A DNA stretch of 8,140 bases from CAYUWG01 sp964448285 (GTDB lineage Bacteria > Bacteroidota > Ignavibacteria > SZUA-365), in NCBI GenBank assembly GCA_964448285.1, contig CAYUWG010000118.1, forward strand, positions 1 through 8,140, given 5' to 3'. Under the pieces are notes generated by a model. That model was not told the DNA's origin, did no database searches, and saw only the letters and a list, made by a program, of their open reading frames with translations. The position numbers were made by a program, and so were the translations under genes. Positions 1 through 6,610 of the stretch are shown piece by piece. Position 1 is the first letter of the stretch. Each line of letters opens with the position of its first letter.

Positions 1-27
1 ATGGGAACGAGAGTGATGCGGAAAGCG

Positions 28-67
28 AATCCGTAATCCGTAATCCGCTAATCTGTAATCCGTAATC
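28..67. repeat. Short tandem heptamer repeat (AATCCGT)n in the leader
   Basis: Five consecutive units are visible: AATCCGT (28-34), AATCCGT (35-41), AATCCGCT (42-49, one inserted base), AATCTGT (50-56, one substitution) and AATCCGT (57-63), followed by a partial AATC (64-67). The array lies outside any convincing gene and about 90 bases upstream of the MFS permease start. Its reading frames all hit TAA codons, because the repeat itself creates them (for example 34-36 and 63-65), so it is not coding on the plus strand. Intergenic heptamer repeats of this sort vary in copy number in some bacteria. No function can be read from the sequence. Confidence 0.8.
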
Positions 68-158
68 ACGACATTCGTTTGTCTCGTCTTGCAATTGCTT
101 TCATCGGAGAATACCTTGTGACCTGCCTTTCGACTCAGCCTCCCCGCTGAACGAGCGT
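68..158 (+). other. Non-coding leader upstream of the MFS permease
   Basis: This stretch holds no ORF with a plausible start. A small perfect 5-bp inverted repeat, TCAGC (135-139) / GCTGA (146-150) with a 6-base loop, sits just upstream of the permease start at 159. There is no T-tract after it, so it is not a convincing terminator. The only SD-like purines before the start are a weak GAACGAG (149-155). No promoter matches a sigma-70 or Bacteroidota-type consensus well enough to call. Confidence 0.4.
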
Positions 159-1307
159 ATGAAACGAACTCCCCTCACGATCATCTTCCTCATTGTCTTC
201 ATCGACCTGCTCGGATTCGGCATCATCATCCCAATCCTTCCCTCGTATGCGCAGCGCGGTTTCGGGACGAGCGATATCATGGTCGGTGTCCTCATCGCGG
301 TGTACTCGGTGATGCAACTGCTTTTTACACCCATTCTTGGACGCATTTCGGATCGTATGGGAAGAAAGCCCGTACTCATCGTCGGGCTTGCGTGCAGCGT
401 CGTCGGGTATGTGCTCTTCGGTCTCGCGCACTCGTTTGCCATGCTGTTTTTAGCGCGGTGTATTTCCGGAATCGGCGGCGCGAACATTTCCGCCGCGCAA
501 GCCTACATCGCGGACGTGACGACGACGAGCGAACGCGCGCGAGGCATGGGACTCGTCGGCGCGGCGTTCGGACTGGGTTTCGTCTTCGGTCCTTTTCTCG
601 GTGGCGTGCTCAGCGAATACGGGTATGAAGTGCCCGGCTTTGCTGCGGCGGCACTTTCATTCATCGCGCTTCTCACGACAATCGCATTCCTTCCGGAGCC
701 GGCGAACGCTTCCGATAAAACCGCGATGCCGCCCTTCGATCTCGACCATCTCCTCAACGCATTGCGCAAGCCGATGGTGGGTCCGCTCCTCTTTCTGTTC
801 TTTCTCATCACGTTCGGCTTTGCGAACATCTATGCGACCTTCCCGCTGCTCTCCACGCGCGATTTCGGATACAGCGATAAACACGTCGGTTACTTTTTTG
901 CAACCATCGGTTTCGTCGGCGCACTGACGCAGGGAGTCCTCATCAAGCATCTCACAAAGCGCTTCAGGGAAGAGCATCTCTTCACCGTCGGCTCGGTGTT
1001 GATGATGGTCGGCTTGGCCGGCATCCCGTTCCATGTTCACGAATTCATCTTTCCCGCAATCATCGTCGTCATGGCGTTCGGTGCGGGAATCGTCACGCCG
1101 GTCTCGTTCAGCCTGATCTCACAGCATTCATCGGAAAGCGAACAGGGAGGCATTCTCGGGATCAGCCAGTCGCTCAATGCACTTGGGCGCGTGCTCGGAC
1201 CGGTCTGGGGAAGCTTCGTCTTTCAACAGTTCGGACATGGATGGCCGTTCTTCACGGCAGCCGGAGTGATGCTCGTCGTGCTCGTCCTTTCGCGCCGCTG
1301 GTTATGA
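159..1307 (+). CDS. MFS drug-efflux-type permease (TetA-like, DHA1)
   Basis: A 382-residue inner-membrane permease of the major facilitator superfamily, most like the 12-TM proton antiporters of the DHA1/TetA group that export drugs or other small molecules. Seen directly: the TM1 motif DLLGFGIIIPILP (residues 16-28), the loop 2-3 motif A GRISDRMGRKPV (61-72), the TM4 arginine of motif B (R100 in LARCISGIGG), and TM5 motif C GLGFVFGPFLGG (138-149). A second, C-half version of motif C is ALGRVLGPVWG (341-351). Hydrophilic stretches at about 181-205 (central loop) and 265-273 separate the hydrophobic segments. Length is normal for the family (about 380-420). ATG 159 is the only reasonable start, because the frame upstream has no ATG, though its SD is weak. 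The stop is a tandem TGA TGA. It is the first gene of a plus-strand run with the phosphatase and yajQ. The substrate cannot be assigned; 'tetracycline' naming would be over-reach. Confidence 0.93.
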   Translation: MKRTPLTIIFLIVFIDLLGFGIIIPILPSYAQRGFGTSDIMVGVLIAVYSVMQLLFTPILGRISDRMGRKPVLIVGLACSVVGYVLFGLAHSFAMLFLARCISGIGGANISAAQAYIADVTTTSERARGMGLVGAAFGLGFVFGPFLGGVLSEYGYEVPGFAAAALSFIALLTTIAFLPEPANASDKTAMPPFDLDHLLNALRKPMVGPLLFLFFLITFGFANIYATFPLLSTRDFGYSDKHVGYFFATIGFVGALTQGVLIKHLTKRFREEHLFTVGSVLMMVGLAGIPFHVHEFIFPAIIVVMAFGAGIVTPVSFSLISQHSSESEQGGILGISQSLNALGRVLGPVWGSFVFQQFGHGWPFFTAAGVMLVVLVLSRRWL

Positions 1308-1344
1308 TGAGACGATTGCCGCGTCGTATCTTTCGAACCGCAAT

Positions 1345-1368
1345 GAATTTCCGACATTGTTGGAATTC
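1345..1368 (+). promoter_or_regulatory. Imperfect inverted repeat abutting the phosphatase ribosome-binding site
   Basis: GAATTTCC (1345-1352) and GGAATTC (1362-1368) are inverted copies apart from one extra T in the left arm, with a 9-base spacer GACATTGTT. The right arm ends immediately before the Shine-Dalgarno GAGGAG at 1369. As RNA it could form a short A/U-rich hairpin next to the RBS. As DNA it could be an operator. No T-tract follows, so it is not a terminator of the MFS gene. Function is unproven. Confidence 0.35.
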
Positions 1369-1374
1369 GAGGAG
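1369..1374 (+). promoter_or_regulatory. Shine-Dalgarno that fixes the phosphatase start at 1384
   Basis: GAGGAG lies 9 bases upstream of ATG 1384. The longer reading of this frame from TTG 1357 would place this SD inside the coding sequence and has no SD of its own, so ATG 1384 is preferred. Confidence 0.75.
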
Positions 1375-1383
1375 AACGAAAGC

Positions 1384-2619
1384 ATGGCAATGACACAACG
1401 CACCTTGTACAAGACAATCGAGAAGATCGGCACCCAGCAATATGGGTCCGAAGAGGAGATGCTGACGGCAATACTCAAGGAAGTCGTCAACAACGACCGC
1501 ATCAACATCATCGGCGGAAGAATCTGGAAGCTCGACCCCGAACGAAAAGGATACACGCTCATCTATGAGGAAGGAAATATCGAAGCGATCGGCATCGGAT
1601 TTCGGCTCAGCATCAAGGAATACGAAGTGTTCGACCGGGTCGCCATATCACGAACGGTGATCGCGGACGAGACACATAAAGCGCTTCGAAAGAAAGGCAT
1701 AATCAAGTATTCCGCGACGGGCATCGGCGACACTTATAAAATCGGCCGCCACGACTATTACGAATACATCATGGCGTTCAATACGGTGGAGACCGATACC
1801 GAACTCCGGTACATCCTCAGCATCGCGGGGCAGGCCGTCACGCAAATGCTGGAGAACAGCAGGAACGTCGCCGAGATCAAGAACCTCGAAACGGAGATGG
1901 AGTCCGCGCGCGCGTTGCAACGGATGATCCTGCCCGAGCACGAGTTCCGCTTCGGGCAATATGAGATGTACGGGATCAGCCTGCCGGAACGAACGGTCGG
2001 CGGCGACTTCTTCAACTACTATCGCATCCCCGGTGATGATGAACGTGTCGCCGTTGCAATCGGTGATGCCGCGAGCAAGGGATTGCCTGCCGCGGTGCAG
2101 GCGCTGTTCGCATCGGGTGCGCTGATGATGAGCGTCGAATTCGAGTCCAAGATGTCATCGATGATGCGACGATTGAATTCGATCAACTACCAGATCTTTC
2201 CACGAGAAAAATTCCTCACGCTGTTTTACTGTGAGATCTTCAACGGGAAAAAGGGCCTGCTCCTCTACTGTAACGCCGGACATTCACACCCGATCCACTA
2301 CCACGCGCAGTCGAAGGAATGTTCGCTCCTTTCCGCCACCGGACCTGTGATCGGGCTTCTCCCCGATGCACAGTACACGGTAAGCAACTCCAACATCATG
2401 AAGGATGACGTGCTCGTGCTCTATACCGACGGCATCACGGAAGCGAACGACGGTGAGAATGAATACGAAGAGCCGCGTCTCATCGAAGTCATTCGCAAAC
2501 ACGCGCACAAGTCAGCGAAGGAAATCTGCCAGGAGATTTTACAGGACGTGCAGGTGTACAGCGCGAACGGCGAATACTCCGATGATAAAACCGTCGTCGT
2601 CATCAAAAGGAACAAGTGA
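1384..2619 (+). CDS. PP2C/SpoIIE-type serine phosphatase with GAF-like sensory domain (RsbU-like)
   Basis: A 411-residue soluble protein of the SpoIIE/RsbU group of PPM phosphatases, which remove phosphate from Ser/Thr of partner proteins, typically anti-sigma-factor antagonists. The N-terminal part (about residues 10-155) has the length and alpha/beta pattern of a GAF-like sensor but low-complexity clues only, so that call is tentative. A helical linker follows (about 160-182) and ends in the family signature ALQRMILP (177-184). The phosphatase domain (about 190-409) keeps every metal-site landmark: VGGDFF (Asp208), IGDAASKGLPAA (Asp228), NAGHSHP (297-303), YTDGITEA (Asp349) and SDDKT (Asp400/Asp401). 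It should therefore be catalytically active. It lies 76 bases after the MFS gene and one base before yajQ. No RsbW-like kinase or STAS antagonist is in the window, so its substrate is unknown. Confidence 0.93.
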   Translation: MAMTQRTLYKTIEKIGTQQYGSEEEMLTAILKEVVNNDRINIIGGRIWKLDPERKGYTLIYEEGNIEAIGIGFRLSIKEYEVFDRVAISRTVIADETHKALRKKGIIKYSATGIGDTYKIGRHDYYEYIMAFNTVETDTELRYILSIAGQAVTQMLENSRNVAEIKNLETEMESARALQRMILPEHEFRFGQYEMYGISLPERTVGGDFFNYYRIPGDDERVAVAIGDAASKGLPAAVQALFASGALMMSVEFESKMSSMMRRLNSINYQIFPREKFLTLFYCEIFNGKKGLLLYCNAGHSHPIHYHAQSKECSLLSATGPVIGLLPDAQYTVSNSNIMKDDVLVLYTDGITEANDGENEYEEPRLIEVIRKHAHKSAKEICQEILQDVQVYSANGEYSDDKTVVVIKRNK

Positions 2620-2620
2620 T

Positions 2621-3118
2621 ATGGCAAGCAACCATTCGTTCGATATCGTTTCGAAAATCGATATGCAGGAAGTGACGAACGCACTACATCAAACACAGAA
2701 GGAGATGCTGACGCGCTATGACTTTCGCGGCACGAAGAGCACCATCGAGTTGAACCTGAAAGAACGCCAGATCGTGATTCTCGCCGACGATGACTACAAG
2801 CGAAAAGCCATCATCGACATCCTTCAGAACAAGCTCATCAAGCGCTCGGTCTCCATCAAAGCGCTGACTTATGGCAAGGTCGAGGACGCCACGGGAGGCA
2901 TGGCGCGCCAGACGATCTCTCTGCAGGCGGGTATCGACAAGGAGAATGCAAAGCTCTTAGTGAAAATGATCAAGGACACGAAGCTCAAAGTGCAGGCATC
3001 CATTCAGGAAGACCAGGTGCGCGTCACCGCCGCGAAGATCGACGACTTGCAATCGATCATCTCCCTGTTGCGTGATGCGGATTTGCCGTTCGATATGCAG
3101 TTCGTGAACTATCGCTAA
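2621..3118 (+). CDS. yajQ: YajQ family nucleotide-binding protein (UPF0234)
   Basis: A 165-residue cytoplasmic protein of the YajQ family. Members bind RNA/nucleotides, and some act as cyclic-di-GMP effectors that modulate transcription factors (shown in Xanthomonas). Recognised by the N-terminal SFDIVSKIDMQEVTNAL (residues 6-22), the RYDFRGTKSTIEL block (32-44), the highly conserved KMIKDTKLKVQASIQ and VRVTAAKIDDLQ in the C-terminal half, and the ending FVNYR. Length equals that of E. coli YajQ (about 163). The frame is open for 216 bases upstream, back to 2405 inside the phosphatase gene, but homology begins at MASNHSFDIV. ATG 2621 also has AAAAGG (2605-2610) ten bases upstream, so 2621 is the start. 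It begins one base after the phosphatase TGA, which implies translational coupling in one operon. The 3' end overlaps the convergent gene by four bases. Confidence 0.95.
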   Translation: MASNHSFDIVSKIDMQEVTNALHQTQKEMLTRYDFRGTKSTIELNLKERQIVILADDDYKRKAIIDILQNKLIKRSVSIKALTYGKVEDATGGMARQTISLQAGIDKENAKLLVKMIKDTKLKVQASIQEDQVRVTAAKIDDLQSIISLLRDADLPFDMQFVNYR

Positions 3119-4011
3119 CGCGAATAGCCGTACTTGCCCGACGCAACATCCCTCACCCAGAAGCAGCATCCCGGATCCATTATGTCGGTAACCGCGAGCA
3201 GTACTGCATCCGGGGCTTCAGTGAGATAGACGACCGTGTTCGCCGAGCGAAAGGAATTGATCCCGCATTCGTTCTCGAAGCTCGACCACTGCCGACCATA
3301 TATTCCCGAAAGATTTTCGAGCAGGAGCTTCTTCTCTTTATCTGGTGAAACGGGAATGGCGATGAGCCGTCGTTCAATGCGCAAGTAAGCTTTGCGATAC
3401 AGTGCGGTGAATGCGCTCTTGCCGTCGATCACGTCTAAAACGGGAAGCAGATATGCAGGCGGCCTCGTTCTCCAGATCGCCGCGCCTTCGATAAACCGCT
3501 CGCTTCCCAGCACGCGCTCGCTTACCGGTAACGGCGGATCGTCGCTGTCGCAATCGCTCCATGTGTAGAGCGTCTTCTTCAACCCGATGATGACGCTCTC
3601 GGGAACGTTTCCCCGTCTTCTGCTTCCAGTCAGCGTCAGTTCGCAAACGAACGGACCGTAGTTGAGAATCGTCCTTCCATCTCGCTGAAGAAAGGCATTC
3701 CCCATGATGCCGGTAAAAAAATCTCCCCCACACAGAAGACCGAACAAACCGAATGAAGTGAGATACGAAGACGTTCGGGCGATGAGAACAGCCAAGCGAT
3801 ATTTCCCACGTTCGTACACTGCCGTATGCACCTTCTCCACGCCGTACGCGATGAAACTCTCGGTTCGCTTATCAGGGATTCTGTCGAAAACACCCGGCAG
3901 GTACGTCGCGGAATCGGTGCGCGTCCAATCGGCAAGGCGATCAGGCAGCCGTTGCGCGAATGACACGACCGACAGAGCTATGACGAAACAGAGGAAGGAA
4001 AGACGCTTCAT
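3115..4011 (-). CDS. Exported protein of unknown function (possible DUF6599-like)
   Basis: A 298-residue protein I do not recognise with certainty. Residues 1-19 form a Sec signal peptide (positive MKR, hydrophobic LSFLCFVIALSVVSFA) with probable cleavage A19|Q20, so it is exported to the periplasm or beyond. There is no lipobox, no T9SS sorting domain and no further TM segment. The stretch SFIAYGVEKVHTAVYERGKY followed by SFGLFGLL (86-93) and a later Y-G-P-F-V strand recalls the DUF6599 pattern (AYGF ... Y ... GlF), but that is recollection by eye, not a search result. Seven cysteines, including a CC pair at 282-283, are notable for an exported protein. The frame stays open upstream to 4497, but that part lies inside the EamA gene in another frame, and ATG 4011 gives the signal peptide. 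Its ATG overlaps the EamA TGA (shared ATGA), so it is probably translated by coupling. Confidence 0.8.
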   Translation of the reverse strand: MKRLSFLCFVIALSVVSFAQRLPDRLADWTRTDSATYLPGVFDRIPDKRTESFIAYGVEKVHTAVYERGKYRLAVLIARTSSYLTSFGLFGLLCGGDFFTGIMGNAFLQRDGRTILNYGPFVCELTLTGSRRRGNVPESVIIGLKKTLYTWSDCDSDDPPLPVSERVLGSERFIEGAAIWRTRPPAYLLPVLDVIDGKSAFTALYRKAYLRIERRLIAIPVSPDKEKKLLLENLSGIYGRQWSSFENECGINSFRSANTVVYLTEAPDAVLLAVTDIMDPGCCFWVRDVASGKYGYSR

Positions 4012-4868
4012 GCGAACTTCAACAGTGTTTGGCGTGAAACGAAGAAGATGCCGGCAGCGATTAGGATCATCCCCGCGATGGACTGTAGAGCGAGCGATTC
4101 GCCGAGCGCGATCGAGTAGAGTGTTGAGAGCACGATGACGAGGTAATTCACGATGGTTGCTTTCGATGCGCGTTCGAGCGTCAGTCCTTTCGTCATAGCC
4201 ACCTGGGCGATCTGTGTCGTCAGGCCGACCGCGAGCAGCAACGCCATTTCGATGAGCGAAGGCGTCACCCATGAAATTGCGGCAACGGGCAATCCACCGA
4301 TGACGGCGACGAGAGGAAAATACAGCACGATCGTCAGCGGGTCTTCTTTTTCCATCCCGAGCTTGCGTACGAGGTTGTATGCGACGCCGCTGCACATCGC
4401 GCCAAGCAATCCGACGGCTGCAGGAAAACTCTTCGTCATTTCCGACGGGCCGGCGATCAGCAGAACTCCGGCGAATGCGACGATGCCCGCAATCCATTCA
4501 CGGTTGTTCCCCCGTTCGCGCAGCAAGAGCGGCGCAAAGAAAGCCGTGAACAGCGGATTCGTGTATTGAATCGTCACTGCTTCAGCGAGCGACAAATGCT
4601 GGATCGAATAGAAATACGCCGAGAGCGCGGCGAAACCGAACACGCCGCGCAATGTGAGCAGGGCTTTGTTCTTTCCGAGCAACGCTTTGCGGGCGCGAAG
4701 AAGGAGCGCCGCCGAGATCACGAGACTGATGGCCGCGCGAACCACGACGATTTCCATGAACGGAATTCGTGGAAGCAAGCGCACGCACAATCCCATGAGG
4801 CTGAAGAACACCGAGGCGATGACCATTTGCGAAAGTCCGGTGTCGAAGACGTTTTTTGAACTCACCAT
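4008..4868 (-). CDS. EamA/DMT-family permease (RhaT/YdcZ-type, 10 TM)
   Basis: A 286-residue inner-membrane permease of the drug/metabolite transporter superfamily. It has two EamA repeats (about residues 12-140 and 152-280), each with roughly five hydrophobic helices. Family landmarks are the repeat-1 end AEAVTIQYTNPLFTAFFAPLLLRE (95-118, read in two parts) with its terminal acidic residue, and the matching repeat-2 end ASKATIVNYLVIVLSTL ... LGESL (234-259). Length is typical (280-300). The frame is open to 4967, but that extension would run into the divergent methyltransferase gene. ATG 4868 leaves about 13 residues before TM1, as is usual; ATG 4895 and 4826 are alternatives. No SD is visible for any of them. 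First gene of a two-gene minus-strand operon with the exported protein. Substrate (amino acid, nucleotide-sugar, other metabolite) cannot be assigned. Confidence 0.9.
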   Translation of the reverse strand: MVSSKNVFDTGLSQMVIASVFFSLMGLCVRLLPRIPFMEIVVVRAAISLVISAALLLRARKALLGKNKALLTLRGVFGFAALSAYFYSIQHLSLAEAVTIQYTNPLFTAFFAPLLLRERGNNREWIAGIVAFAGVLLIAGPSEMTKSFPAAVGLLGAMCSGVAYNLVRKLGMEKEDPLTIVLYFPLVAVIGGLPVAAISWVTPSLIEMALLLAVGLTTQIAQVAMTKGLTLERASKATIVNYLVIVLSTLYSIALGESLALQSIAGMILIAAGIFFVSRQTLLKFA

Positions 4869-4913
4869 GCCGGGACGCAATATCACAGAAAGCATCGAAC
4901 GAAACGAAACGCA
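4869..4913. promoter_or_regulatory. Compact divergent control region, EamA permease / methyltransferase
   Basis: Only 45 bases separate the two divergent starts, so both promoters must sit here or reach into the coding sequences. The plus-strand side is an A-rich leader with repeated GAAAC units (4897-4910) directly before the methyltransferase ATG, and neither side has a Shine-Dalgarno. A TATCAC element (4881-4886) resembles a -10 box 4/6 but has no clear -35 partner. The region's role is inferred from gene orientation only. Confidence 0.4.
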
Positions 4914-5672
4914 ATGAACGACAAACTCGACACCACGGCTTATTACCACGTTGCCTATTCGCGGCATCGCATCATGAATCCAATCTCGGAGGAGCGATTA
5001 CGCTTCGTCTTGTCGCATGCGCGACTCCCTGCAAAACCGTGCGTGCTCGACGTCGGCGGCGGGAACGGAACGCTCGCTCTCCTTCTTGCGAAGGAATTCG
5101 ATGCACAAGTCACGCTTGTCGATACTTCGTCACTCTGGCTGGCGAAGGCGAAGAAACTTTTCGATGCGGAAGGAATGCTCGGGCACATCACGTTCGTTGA
5201 AAAGGACGCTGCGGCGTTCCTCACCGAGGAGAATTACGATCTCATCATTTGTCTCGGTACGACGCTCATCTATGGGAGCTTTCAAGCGACGCTCGATCAA
5301 CTCCAGCCGATGCTCGCTGAACACGGTTCGCTCCTCATCGGCGAAGCGACGATCGATCGCAGCCTTCCACCGGCTTATAAACAGTACCTCGATTCACAAC
5401 AGTGGAACGTACCCTCGAGCCGCGCGATCATTCAGGCAATCGAACGGTCGGGCTTGGAGCTTGCAATGATTCTGACGAGCAACCGCGACGAGTGGGATGA
5501 TTACATGAACCTTCAGTGGATTGCGATTCGCGACCACGCACGAAACAATCCGGAAGATGCGCAAGCCAAGGAGTTCTTGGACTGGGCGTTAGACGAACAG
5601 GAAATCTTCCTCCGCTACCAACGGCACTACATGGATTGGAACGTCTTGCTTATTCAGCAAAGTCTCCTGTGA
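4914..5672 (+). CDS. Class I SAM-dependent methyltransferase
   Basis: A 252-residue cytoplasmic methyltransferase with a Rossmann-like fold. Motif I is CVLDVGGGNGTLAL (43-56), the SAM-binding glycine loop. The acidic residue ending beta 2 is Asp70 (VTLVDTSS), the post-II aspartate is in VEKDAAAF (Asp98), and motif IV is YDLIICLG (108-115). The C-terminal part, with EWDDYMNLQWIAIRDHARNNP and a terminal RYQRHYMDWNVLLIQ, matches the layout of the YjhP-like subgroup of small-molecule methyltransferases, whose members carry a W-D-x-Y block followed by a helical tail. That subgroup call is from memory. The substrate is unknown. It starts at ATG 4914 with an A-rich leader instead of an SD. It stands alone on the plus strand and ends 3 bases from the convergent secreted protein. 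Confidence 0.9.
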   Translation: MNDKLDTTAYYHVAYSRHRIMNPISEERLRFVLSHARLPAKPCVLDVGGGNGTLALLLAKEFDAQVTLVDTSSLWLAKAKKLFDAEGMLGHITFVEKDAAAFLTEENYDLIICLGTTLIYGSFQATLDQLQPMLAEHGSLLIGEATIDRSLPPAYKQYLDSQQWNVPSSRAIIQAIERSGLELAMILTSNRDEWDDYMNLQWIAIRDHARNNPEDAQAKEFLDWALDEQEIFLRYQRHYMDWNVLLIQQSLL

Positions 5673-5675
5673 CGC

Positions 5676-6584
5676 TTACTCAGCCACAATGAAGAGTACC
5701 GAGCGAACGTTTCGCGCTGATGATAATCGCAGAACGTAGCATCCCGGAGTCAGTCTATCGGTTCGGAATCGAATGCTGTTCTCACCCATCGGAGAGAAGC
5801 CTTCGTGGAGAATCATTCGTTCTTTGCCCAGTACATCGTGGACGGTAAGCCGCGTGTTCTGTGCACTCTCCACCGAAAAGCGACCGCGCGCAACGCCATC
5901 GCGACGAACGGGATTCGGCGTCACGTCGTCGAGCGAAATCTCGACAGGATTCGCAGCCTCGCGAACGGAAACGACGGAGCCGCAGATCTCAGCGGTCCCG
6001 GTTACGGCATTGACGGCGCACGTGTAGGTATCGTTCGTCGATGGCGAGAAGAACGTCAACAGCCAGAACTTCCCTTGCGGAATGATGGGATTCCCGACGG
6101 GGTTCTCGATGACAAAGGCGAACTGAACGACCGCGTCGGGATGGGATTGAAGGAACGCAGCGGCGCCGCCATTTTTCGCGCCGGTCATCGCCTCCGGAGA
6201 ATCGATCCACGGGTCGTCCAGCCGCACAGTGATTGGAACCGGAAGTTGCGGGAGCGATCCGGTTGGGAACTGAAACACCTGCGGAATGAAAATCTTCACC
6301 GCGAAATAGAAGATGGCGGAATCCAGCGACGGCGAGTATATGCGATACACCCACCCGGTTGCTTTGCCATCGTTGGGATTAAGTGTGATCTGAACGCCCT
6401 GATATTCACCGCCGGCAAAGAGGACTGCGGTGAGATAGGCATCCTGGCCAAGATCCTTTTTGCCCTGGTCGATCACGTTCGAAAGAACTTCTCTTGCCGT
6501 GATCGGCGAAAGGAGCTGCGCCTGAGCAAGTTCGACGAGCAGTGCAAAAACGAAGAGCAGCAAGAAAGGAAACAAGCGAATCAT
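5676..6584 (-). CDS. Secreted protein with T9SS type A C-terminal sorting domain and PepSY-like body
   Basis: A 302-residue exported protein. Residues 1-22 are a signal peptide (MIR, then a long Leu/Phe core, AQA|Q23). Residues about 216-302 form the type IX secretion sorting domain: the opening DVTPNPVRRDG (220-230), RLTVHDVLGKE (245-255), LTPGCYVLRL (278-287) and the final strand SVLFIVAE. The protein should cross the outer membrane through the T9SS and be released or surface-anchored. The body (24-205) contains two similar halves, each ending in an aromatic strand (GWVYRIYSP 77-85; KFWLLTFFSP 172-181). The second continues as TYTCAVNAVTGTAEICG, which resembles the closing strands of a PepSY domain. 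This is a weak, by-eye assignment. Cys189 and Cys201 could form a disulfide. The start is fixed by GGAGG at 6591-6595 (minus strand), six bases before the ATG. Divergent from the sensor/regulator operon. Function unknown. Confidence 0.85.
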   Translation of the reverse strand: MIRLFPFLLLFVFALLVELAQAQLLSPITAREVLSNVIDQGKKDLGQDAYLTAVLFAGGEYQGVQITLNPNDGKATGWVYRIYSPSLDSAIFYFAVKIFIPQVFQFPTGSLPQLPVPITVRLDDPWIDSPEAMTGAKNGGAAAFLQSHPDAVVQFAFVIENPVGNPIIPQGKFWLLTFFSPSTNDTYTCAVNAVTGTAEICGSVVSVREAANPVEISLDDVTPNPVRRDGVARGRFSVESAQNTRLTVHDVLGKERMILHEGFSPMGENSIRFRTDRLTPGCYVLRLSSARNVRSVLFIVAE

Positions 6585-6590
6585 TGGGAA

Positions 6591-6595
6591 CCTCC
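6591..6595 (-). promoter_or_regulatory. Strong Shine-Dalgarno of the secreted T9SS protein
   Basis: On the minus strand GGAGG precedes the ATG (6584-6582) by six bases. This is the best-spaced RBS in the window and supports 6584 as the start. Confidence 0.8.
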
Positions 6596-6610
6596 GTGTT
6601 TAAAATTTCC

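Noticed and set aside
1..36. Short ORF from ATG at position 1
   Set aside because: It ends after 11 codons inside the heptamer array and has no visible RBS or recognisable peptide. It could be the tail of an upstream gene, but nothing supports that.
89..116. Possible sigma-70 promoter TTGCAA ... AATACC before the MFS gene
   Set aside because: The -35 matches only 4/6 and the -10 only 3/6, which is within chance for a window this size.
2405..2620. N-terminal extension of yajQ to 237 residues
   Set aside because: The extra 72 residues overlap the catalytic C-terminus of the phosphatase in another frame. YajQ family similarity and length start at ATG 2621.
4012..4497. Upstream extension of the exported-protein frame to 460 residues
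   Set aside because: The extension lies within the EamA permease gene in another frame and reads as Arg/Asp-rich sequence. The signal peptide begins at ATG 4011, which overlaps the permease stop.
4869..4967. Permease start at 4967, giving 319 residues
   Set aside because: The extra 33 residues would overlap the methyltransferase start region on the opposite strand and add a non-membrane stretch before TM1. Family length fits ATG 4868.
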